The notes beneath the pieces were generated by a model that saw nothing but the letters and a program-made list of their open reading frames with translations, was not told the origin of the DNA and did no database searches. Positions 13,589 through 25,500 of a stretch of 64,000 nt of DNA are shown here, one piece after another. The translations under genes were made by a program, and so were the position numbers. Source of the DNA: Vanilla planifolia (lineage: Eukaryota; Streptophyta; Magnoliopsida; Asparagales; Orchidaceae); assembly GCA_023846275.1 (NCBI GenBank), contig CM043872.1, forward strand, positions 24,227,670 through 24,291,669, read 5' to 3'. Numbering within the stretch: position 1 is the stretch's first letter; each line of letters starts with the position of its first letter.

Positions 13589-16500
13589 GCACGAACGCAC
13601 ACACACATATAAAGATTGCAATTAATTTCAAAGAAAAAACACTGCTTGCTAGTTGCATTGGCAAATATCCATAACAACAACAAATTTACATGCCTGCAAA
13701 AACGGGAGGAAATTATCAAAAATATCTTTGTGGCTTTTCTCATTTCTGGTATGGAAACACTGACCCAAAAGAGTGTTGCGCATCACACTTGGTGATAATG
13801 CAGTCCTCAACCACAATTTACTCCCTATAAGCAAGCCAGCCATTAGCAAAAATATAAACCTAAACCAGGGCTACAAGTTATAGTCATCCAGTGGTCTTCA
13901 TAGAGCACCCACCAAGAATCTCAAAGGATATTCTCAAACAAGCAATAGCATATGAAAAATCCAGCGTGTCACCACTGACATGGTTAAGAACAATACTCAG
14001 GAAAACAGGGTATCGCTCTAATACCCCTTCTTCATAGGCAGGTGCCTCAAGAAAGCCAAGCCTACAGTAAGTGCAAAATGTGGAATTGGGTAAGAAACAA
14101 TGAAGAAATAAAGAAGTGAACATTAAAGAATGATTTTGGCAAAAACCGAAACCCATTATATGGGTTACCCATGCAAGTATAGACTGCGAAAAGGAAAAAA
14201 GCAAGCAGGTATATGAGATGAAATTCTGCAGAAAATGAATTTTGCAAAGGGCTAAACTACAAAAAAGATTTTCTTAGATGACATTTACATACAGAGTTTT
14301 AACTCCAAGCCATACAGTTGTCCGCTCAAGTACTACCCTTGGCCTTGAATCACCAATGATTGATGGCACAGCATCAGTTTCCAAAAAACCAATATATTTC
14401 TTTAAAAGAGGTTGCAAAGGTTCGAGATCAGCTGCATTCCTAAAGAACAACCATATTAACATAAATGTTCAAGAAAGACCGAAAGACATAAAGAAAATTT
14501 TACATAACAAAAGGTCCAGGCTAAAATAATAACGAAGGAATTGGCAACACAAAAACTATGAAATAAAATTAAATTAAATTTGTGAATATTTCAACTCAAA
14601 TCCTGAAAAATCCAACTCCATTAAATCTCAAATTACAAATTTGATTCAGTTTTTATCATTGGTAAACCCAACCGACCCCCTTAACAGAACAATTTTTGCA
14701 AATATATACACTAATTATGTAAGTTTTATGCCAAAAATTAGTTAATTTATCAGTTCATATCAGGCAAAACATTCATCCATTCCTCTTCTGAGCTCATTCA
14801 TTTGGATACTTCTTCCTTTTGATTGCATCTGACCCATAATCACAACTCTCACTGGTCTTGAACATTAATGGCCCCACAGAACCTGCCAAAATTCTAATAC
14901 AATCTGAATAAATTAAGAAAAGACTAGGACAAGTAAATCAAAACCTTAAATTTCTTCCAGGAAAAAAAAATGCGGCTGTAAAAGGTACCAAAAAATCACA
15001 TTTCAATGAAATATTCTCTTCTTAGCTTTCTGCCTACGACAAAAAGCTCTTCCACATGCACACCACACCATATCGGAACACCAAATATCTGCAACTTATA
15101 CTGGTGAAAGAAAATCATGCTTTGTGAAAGGAAGCTTGATAGACTAAGACTTTAAGTGTCATATAATGATCAAAGCAGATCCATTCCTATTTTTTAAGCC
15201 AAGAATCATCCAATTTTCTTATTGCACATTTGTACTTGCTCCATAATTTGAACAAATACTTAGCTAGAATGGAATGATAACAGATCATGTGAGTAGATGC
15301 TACGTGAGAAAGCTCAACTTAATAAATCTTTCCAACATTTAGTAAAAAGAGATTGAAGAGGCTCACAAGCACTTCTTCAGCCAGTACATAAGAGCTAAGA
15401 TAAAGATTTCTAGAAGCCAGTATACCGTTTTCTTTGCTGAACAATCATAAAAGGGTCTGTCATCTTCTTAAAAATAAAAAATTTTACATGTATAAAAGAT
15501 CACTTAAGTTAATTTTGTATTAGATCAAAGCAAACAGCTCAAAAAGTAATCATTTATAAGATGCACTCTTAAAGAACACTTTCCAAGTAACATTAAGCAC
15601 AAAGAAGTGGCAATGGTAATGACATAGACCGCTACTTCCATAGTAAAGACACAAGATCTTGCCATTGACATGGTTTTATTGTTAAAAATTTACTGAAAAA
15701 GTGGGTTTGGTCAACAAATTTACCTTCAGGATGAAAACAAAGTGAAATGTAATCTCTAAGTCTAAATTTTTTACCAAGCACAACAAAGTGCTACATGAGA
15801 AATACAAAGTGCATAAATTTCGAAAAGAAAAGAGTGGATTACCTCAATTTTCCCATGCAACCAGCCAAACGGTAACCAATTGCCCTGGCCCTTCCACTTT
15901 TAAGAAACAATAAAGCATAGACACCCTGATAAAAGAGGACAAGAATGTCAACATGTAAATACAATAGATTTAAAATACAAATTTCTAAATCATATATTTA
16001 CCGGATATTGCTGACTTCCAGCTAAAGTGACATCGTGATGTTTATCAACTGCTTCAAGGAAGATTTGAAACTCATTAACCAACGACAGGTCGTCAAAAAG
16101 CACGGGATATGTCAGCACCTACAGAAGGTAAAGCTCATTATATTACTTAAAAAAGAAAAAACCTATGATCACCACCAATCTTCTCCAAAGGATTCAATCA
16201 CATCAATACAAAAACAGCACAGCATTTTATCCTTCAAATATTTAAGCAAGACTTTACGGAAAGAATAAAATAACTTTAAAGCTTAATATGCATGAAAGAT
16301 AAATGAAGAAGGCGGACACATCGCCATATCCATTATATTTACTATGAAAAAACAACTACTGAAAGAGTTGCATACTTCAAACATTATGCTAATGACTGCA
16401 GAACTGTAAGAGTCTGCATCATATTCTCCATGTTTAATTCTTGAATTTATTTCCTTTATATGGCCAGCAACTCTTTCTTCATCAAGTTGATGCAACACTT

Positions 16501-19500
16501 TGAGAAGTGGACCAACGGCATCAGATTCATAGTCAAGGTCATATGATACTTGAGCTTGATGATGCTGAAATATACACTGCATGCACTGCCCCAGCTCTTC
16601 AGAGATCCTCTTCCACATAAGTTTCAAAGGAGAATTACTGCTCTGATCACAGTAGTAGTTATGAAAAGTTTCTAGTAGAGGTCCCATCAAATCTGGATAG
16701 CCACACCACAAGTGTACTTCATCTGATATATTTTCTAAAAAGCCAAAACAATCTGAAAACCTGCAAATGATAAGCAAAATAAAGATGAGGAATGGTTTTA
16801 TTGTCGAAGGCCACGTAATATACTATTTCTAATGCAAATTTAAGAAGAGTATACACATGCATTTGGAAAGACACAAAAATGCCCATTCTGTTTCACATTT
16901 GTAATGATGTACGATAATATTTGCATTTCTCATTTTTTAAATATCCCTTAATTTTTGTTTCATTTTGGTCAGGTGCATGGATGAGTATTTTGAAAGTCCA
17001 ATCTTGTTAAAAAAAGGCTCAAGTTAAACATGATATGTTATTTACCTACAAAAAGCATATAATCACAATAGATGTTCCAAAACTGCATAGTTACTATTAA
17101 GTGCTCAAGCGGTACTTGTAAAACATTAGCCATATATTGCCATATTAAAACAGGATGTGCATTTAAGTTTATTTATCTGTAGAATCAGAGACAAGAGCAA
17201 ATGATAGCCTGATAATAACAAATATTTAGATAGCAGTTAAAAGTCAAAGTTTAAAAAAAAAGAACGACTGAAAAGAGCATCTTTGGTTGAATGCTATTTG
17301 CTAAACAATATATTCTCAACAACAATTTCAGTTTTGGGGGCTCTTAAAAAAAAAGTCTTTTAAAATATTTTTTATTTAACACTGTATTTTAAATAAAAAC
17401 AAAGAATAACCTCGTTTTGGTGCCCTGTATAGAAACATAAATTCGATACTTTAAAAAAGCCATTAAAAATCATGTTTGGATTACACCAATAATCATCCTG
17501 CTTTTTATTTTTTTGAAGATCGACCATAGCCTATGTGATATATGAAAAACCTTAGTACAAAAGTTGAGATATCAACCATACTCTAAATCAGATTAAATTT
17601 AGCACGAAATACTATCGAAATAGCTATCATTGCATCAATATTTATCCATAAATTACTGTAAATAACTTGTACATAAAAGCAAATAAGCACACATAATTGA
17701 TATAAACATATATTTATTCTTCTAGCAGGATTGAATGCATATAGGCCTAAGAAATTGATTGAAATATCAAAATTAATTGAAAAAGGAATTGGCACTAGCA
17801 TGGATCTTGCTCAAATCAAGGATCCAAAGGGTGTATTGGATTGGGATTGAATCCAAGAGCATCAACCACCTAGAGCCTCAATTGGAATAACTAAAGATAG
17901 AATCATTAACAGCCCTAGTGATGTACTTATCAAAAGTTTGCAAACTGCTACCATTTTAAAAGAAAAGTACAATAATAAGTAAAGTTCATAACCAACATCA
18001 ATATTTGTTTTAAATGGAACTGCATTGATGTACATTGCTTTATCAGAATGCTTAAAAAGCCAAAAATCAAACACCGTAAACCAAAAGTACCATGTCTTCA
18101 ATCTTATTAACCTAAGAAAAATGTTTCAAATATGTTAGAGATTGATCAAATTGTTCAGACTATTTAGTTAACGAAACAAAAAATTCTTAGGAGGTTCTGC
18201 CTTAAATCATCTAAAACTTATTGTACATGTGTAAAAGAAAAAACCAATAATATAACATTGCCAACCTTATTCAAGACCATATTTTAGTTCTTGGGGGATA
18301 TGGATTCAACTTTGGGTCATTCAAACTGGCTTGAAATTGAAATTTTTTATTAGCACCCAAGTCACTCAAATTCAAAATAAGTTCAAGTTAAGCCGATTCA
18401 ACATAAGACAAAATGAATTCAAGCAAGTTCAAAATTCCAGCTAAACAAGGAAAATGTTGAACACCAAGACCTTTGCTCTGTAGAACACCTACTTAAAGCA
18501 GAGGGTTTTATCCCTAACACCACGTAGTACTATATTTAAGCAGTTTCTATTTACTAACCAATTTCTGTTGAAAAGGCATTCACTAGGAGTTGCTTGAAAC
18601 AGAAACGATATCCCCAGCCCACCCATTAGAAGGTCTAAACACCAGACATTAGACCCAGTTATGCTTTAAGTCTGATACATAGAATTAGTATTTAAGCTCA
18701 CTTTAGGTCAACTAGAACATAAGAAAATCAAGCAAGGCAAGCAAAACTTCAAAGCAACTTGGTAAAAGATATGACCCAGTAAGCCTGCCTCATGATTCTA
18801 AATCAAATTGCTTCTATTTAATGAGGCCATTTTTAGTGAATTTGATGGCACTCGTCAGACCTGTCTTTGTCACAAAGTCTTCAACTAAGTTTGGCAAAGG
18901 CTTTCACACATAATTTACATTTCTTCCATATTTACTGCATATACCACTTTTGTAACTGCACACCATTTTTTACACTTTTGAGGAATGATGTTCTAATAGA
19001 AAAGAAGATTGACCATATGTACTCAATGAAAAGCAACTTTATGAGAGACAAAAATGAACCTGTTGTATGACTACTCCCACATTTGAATTTAAAAATAGTA
19101 TTAATACAAAAGATTAAGCTTTTGGGTAGATGGATATCCTTCCAAAGGGATATTGGCCCAAACTTATTCCCCTAGTAAACCAATTCTCCAAAAAAGAAAT
19201 ATTATAGCTAATTCAACTTAGATCATGTGATTTATAGCTCACATTGGGATTCATTTAACTTTAGTCATAATTGAGTAGAGTTCAAATGCTTTGGTGATCT
19301 CTATGAAACATTTTGACTTGATTTATTGTTCTTTTGTCATAGCAATTGCAAATTAAAAATTCAAGGAAAAAGTTTTTCTAAAACTTTTTTACAAGAATTT
19401 TCTAACTCAACTTTTGTGACTAAAATGCAAAAAAATTGCAATAAAGATGTAATAGTTGCTTTTTAAAATTTAACATTTGTAGTCTATTAGATCACAAAAA

Positions 19501-22500
19501 AGATACAAATATTGGTTTTTAATATTTGAGGATTTTGTTTTTTTTTCAAGGACACTTATGTGATTGAAAAGCATCATTGTTGCAATTTAAAAGTTGTTGG
19601 AAAAATTCATTTTAAGAAAATTGTTGCTAAGAAAATACTTTTCAAAAGCTACTCATAAGAATTATGTGCCTCAAGTTCTCCAATTAAAATGCAAAAATAA
19701 ATTGTCAAAAAGATGCAAGATTGCTTTTGCAAATTCAAGAATTTGCACAATTTCTCTTTCCAAAGTGCTTTTAAAAATTTTTCAACAAAAAACACTTCGT
19801 GAAAGGAGATCCACACAAACTCTTTCTACTAGTTAAATGCATGAAACTTGATAGCTTTGATAAACTCTCTTTAAGTTGATTATAATTGATAAAACCATCA
19901 AGGAATGATTCTAAAATTTTGCCATTTATACTAGAGAAATCATGTGAATTTCGCAATCAAAGTAATCGGTGCATGATCTATATAAATAGCATGATTAAAT
20001 GGAGTTAAAATTTTGATCTTAGGTAAAAAATTGCTCAGATTTTGGCTCAAATCATGCTAGATTCAAAATGTTTGAACAAAGCCACTAGCCAAAAAATGTA
20101 ACCAAATATAATCTCAAGTCGATTTTTATAATGGATCGGATTGATTCAACTTTGCTCAAAATTGGATCTTTTTTTATTTATAGAATTTTGTGATTGTTGT
20201 ATATTACATATTTATAGGTAATGTAAGCAATCATAAAATCAACTTATGTTTGATCAATATTTATATTATTGTTAGTTAGGGGTTCAATTTCTTATCTCCA
20301 TAGCTTAACATTATTCTATTTTTCTACCATTCTTGAATTTCAGTCATAACCTACCTATTGATGCTTGCAATTAAACAAACTATGAGATAAACCAACCCCA
20401 ATAACATACAAAGAACACTACCAATTAGGAGAAAACTATAAAATGTTCATCAATACTATGCAATTGCCAAGTCAAGGATAGGGACACCAAAGCAAGCATG
20501 ACGTTACATGCCATGCAAGAAGGAAAGACATCCTAGAACCTAGAAAATAAGATTGGATAGTAAGCCCCATGGAATCCACAACAACAATAAGAAGCTTGAT
20601 CTCATTAACAAGGAAGATGTGTCATGATTATGGTAAGGTACGAACCAGCTTGTACACCACGTCATTGTCATCACATCAAATTTAATGGGAGGCCACCTCC
20701 TAAAATCGTATCACCAAACTAATGTTCATAACAAACACTTAAAACACTCCTTTTCAAAGTTGTACATGCAATTTAAGTTTGGATCACATCCCTCAACCTA
20801 TTGATGCTAGTGATCCACTATAGTATCACAAATTCTGTAAGTGTTCTAGCATCTACTATAAATATTACAACGTCTATTAAAATTATAGTAATGTATGCAT
20901 TGTTAGGGTATCTTGACTACTACACCTAGTCGACTGCCATTGGCACTCTAGCTATGCAAGAGTAATTATAGACTTCATAAAAGGAATTGTAATTTTCCCA
21001 ACTACCTCGTAGATTTCACTAATGTTATTGTAGCCATTATCACTAAATATCCTATTTTTCCACTATGCAAGCTAGACTACGAGTGTTTATAGCCCATCTT
21101 AACCAAGAGCATTGCTAACAACCGACGAACCACTATGGATTTTTATATAATATAACTTAAAAATCGACAATTTTTCGATCTCAACTACGATAAGTGACAA
21201 CCTTCCACCAATGATGTGTTGATTTAGGATCTTATTTCAAGATTTTTCAGCTTCTACCATAACCTAATATTAATTTCTACCATCAAGCTAACTCTATGGT
21301 CCCTTCCCTTTCTATCTCTTCATCTTCCTAACTTCTCCACAATGGCTTCTATAAAGCTATGCTTAAAATCTACATTATAATATACCTAAACTCTTTGACT
21401 TTACTTCTTTGCACATTAGGTTACCTTTGAAAATGCTTGCTGCATGTTGCATCCCAGGGTTACATTAATATTTGGGTGCTTGTACTATATGGTGATTTGT
21501 TTCACAAGCAAGATATTGCTACCTTCTAGTTATGTAAAAGGTTGCACTGTTTTATCTTTCCAAGTAAATTTTAACAGGTTTTTTGGCCACCATGTTATGT
21601 ACATTCCCTTTTTTTCTGTTTTTCTCTCTTATATGATTAGCTCTTGATTTTGAAATTGATTTGTTATTTTCTTCTAATTATGGTCTTGGCTATGTTATCT
21701 TTTCTTGGCATGCCATATTTATGTGTTTTTTTTATAAATTGATGCTTTTTTTGTTCTCTCTATAGTGCATAACTCGTTATTATTATGTTCAAATAAAAGC
21801 TCTACCTTATATAATTTTGTTTTTTCATGTCACATAATTTTCAGTAGGTTATGCCATGAGTCTTGGCTGTTAGGACACACGCGTTAAGCACTTTTGTTGT
21901 TTTTCTTTCTAGTCTCCAAAACGTTTAGTTATATATTTTGGAAGTTATCTATAAATGCCCTAGTATTTTCCATTTTCTTCATGCTATTTGTTGGCTAATT
22001 TGGTTATGCTCAATGGAACATATAACTCTATTTTAGAAGTAACTTATTGCAATCTTTGCATTGTGTTATATTATAAGTTTAGGTTATTTTCTCTATGTAT
22101 GTTATATGTTCTTCCATTTTACAATACTACTTGGTTGAGCATGACATGCTAAATTAAAAGACATGAAATTTAAACTTGTATCGTTGCCTTTTAACCATGC
22201 ACTCTACCAATTACTATGCCATGTCCTCAATAGACCCTATGTACTTGTTTTAGTAATGTCAAGAACATTTCATTCAAGTAATAACCCAGGGCCACAAATA
22301 GAAAACAATACAACGTTTGTGACAAATGTTAATAATATTGTTGTTATTGAAGCAATAATTGAGTACACTATCATTGAAGATAAGGTTGATATTGCTCATA
22401 TGAAGACACAAAAAGGAAAAACATCAATATAATATTTGGGAACATTTCAACCCTTATATCAATGGTGGCAAAAGACAAGGTGGTATAAAAATAAAAATGC

Positions 22501-25500
22501 AAATATTGTCCAACAACATACTTCTAGTCAAAAACTAGCAACCTTCCAAATGTCTAAGATCATAGGTAGCTACTATTATAGCAAAACAAAAGCAAGAGCT
22601 AATGAAGCTAAAGAATAAAAATTGCGTAATATTATAGACAAAGAAATCTGTAAGGATAATTTGGTGGAACTTACATGCATGACTAGTATATATGATCATA
22701 ACTAGGTAAGAATATTATTGCATCGATACTAATTGTTTCCTTCACAATAGTTGAACATTATAATACAACATATCCCATACAACTTAGGAGAAACAAACGA
22801 ATTGTATGAGTTGAACATAAGAAGTTGAAGTAAAATTTAGATTAACTTAAAAAGGACATCCCCGCTAATGATTGTTAGACATTCAATCAAACTATAGGAT
22901 ATTTGTACTTAACAGCTCATTATATTGATAATCATTGCAAATTATAATCCAAAATCCGCAAATTAAATGGCTTAAACCTTCCATAGTTACAACCATGAAT
23001 CTTAAAGCACTTTTCAGAAGGATGTCAGATTTTCAAGTTTTAGGCAGATCCATTCATACCAAATGTACAGCACATTATTAAACTAATCGTCTCTACGCTG
23101 GTTGCACAAGTTTCGAGAAATTGTTAAGCAATTGGATATAAGGATATCTAAAAACCTTAGCCTTGATCTACCCTTCTCATGGTATTCTACCTATAAGGTG
23201 CTTGTTTCTTCCTCTTTTTATATGATTGTTTTCCCTAAAAATGCATAAATGAGTTCAACTATCAATTACTCCCTTTGAACTCAAATGGGATCAATTTGAC
23301 AGAGTTTATTAGGTCACATTTGTTTTGACTCCAGCATAATGCCTTTTCTAGATACATACAACCAAAAAACAAGAGGTTCTTAAGCAATCCAATTATCATA
23401 ATGAAACAAAAAGATAAAGATTCAAAGAGCTATTTTCATTTTGTGTCATCCAATCTTATTGTCATTTACACAAAAGTTCCAAAAGATGCAACAAAATGGC
23501 ATCATCATTTTTGTTAAGTGACAACAATAGAGAATCAAGAAGTTTGGAGGAACAAAACAATTCAGGATTTAAAGAATTAAGAAGTGAAGAATGATGAATG
23601 CATCCATAAGAAAATTAAATACGCCCAAAAGCATGCATAAGATGAAAGATGAAATATATGAAAAATGTTTTGTAAAAATCCAACTTTACTTAGCAGATGT
23701 AATTTCAACAAAAACTTTTACATGAAACTATTGATCAAGGATTATGGCTCAAGATGAATTATTTGTGTTTGACTATGACCTCTGAAAACGTACTATGCAA
23801 AAAAAGAAGCCATAATTTGCATGAAGAAGATACATCACATCCATGTGAGTTTGGTTCCACCATTAGACATATAAGAAATTTAGGTTTAGGAATCCGTAAT
23901 CGCAATCATGTTTATTGCATTTGTGCAATTTACCCAACACTTATAAGCACTTTCACGGTATTAGATTTAACAATAAGGATACTAAAAAACCTAAGCAAAT
24001 GTAAAAATTTACTTTTATTAAAAATAAGTTGTTTTTGGAGATAAATACATTGATAAGAAAACAAAGAAATTGACATAAGTGAGAGACTATAAGGTGCTCC
24101 AATTCTAACTACAATAAAAGAAAGTAGAGCAAAAAGTTACAAGAATTTGCCTAGTAAAAACAAGCCTAGTAGTTAAAGCAATTCACACTATATAATGACA
24201 AGACAAATGGACACGAAAGGAAAAATTGTTAAGCTTTGAAAAAGGAATATGAAACCAAAGAAAGCTAGGAAAAATCAATGAATGCAAGTATTTTAGAAGG
24301 CTAATAATATTCAATAAAGTAATGTCCTTTCGAGGACAATAAGAAATATTTGCAAATACTAATGTATCACCAATTTGGCTTACTCATACAATATAACATG
24401 TGCCAAGAATGGTCAATCTCAACACAAAGGTGCTAAAGACGAATGCCAATATACTCTAAACAAAACATAATGTTTGTAACAAACCTAAAAAAGAATCACT
24501 TATTTTCAAATATTTGTAACAAAAAAGGATATGTGTGTTCCAAAGATAGGAAAGTTACTAGAGTTTGCAAAGAAGGATTGGTTATCATAAAGGCAAGGAG
24601 AGTTGAAGAACTTCATGTTCTAAGATGTAGCAATGAAAAAGCCAATTCAATTTCATTGTCTTTAGAAAAGAGTCGTGATTTGAATTTAGGTAAGCATAGA
24701 TTTAGTTTTACGTTTGCAATCCTAATTGTAACACATAGATGAATACTCGTTGAGGAGAAGATTTTAGGATATCAAGAAAATGAATCTCAAGATGGCACGT
24801 AAGTCATAGTTCAGGTTGTACCAAAAAAACAATAAAGGCAAGGTGAGCCAATCTAGAGGAATGAAAAATACTATAATAAGTGCACTTTGGTTATCTATAG
24901 TTCCATGCTCATGCTAAATATACATGGAATATAAGCTTTGTTAGGTTACGGAGTACCCATTCCCTTGGTGCTATGAGAGCATGGTAACTCATAAACATCA
25001 CCACAAACATTAAATAACAAAAAAAATTATCAATATTTTATATCTAAATTAACAATACTAATTCTAGAGGTAAGATAGTATCTTTGGGAAAATAAATTTG
25101 ACTTTTCTTGAATGTTAATTTTGAGTTTGTTATGACAATCTAAAATGCATAAATATAATTTTTTGGAACAATAAATTATGAAGAGCTTGCTAAAAATAAT
25201 AATTTATAATTAATCTAAAAAAACTTAATATGTACAATAATTATGGAGTACAATTCATCTAGAAATAAATTAACAAGTACACATACAATTTATTTCATAC
25301 CAAAAATTATCAAAGCTGGAATTAATAAATTGTAATAAATATATGATTAGCCATATACAAATTTTAAAATTTTATTACGCCAATTCTAAGATGACAAGAA
25401 TTAATTAATGTTTTTAGACATATAGATCAAAAAAGAATATTTACCAAGAGAAAAGATAATTTTCTTTCTATACATCAATCGTCCTTGGCTTTTAGTGGGT

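Noticed and set aside
13334-13743. Open frames with IYIYIY runs
   Set aside because: Translation of the TA/CA microsatellite.
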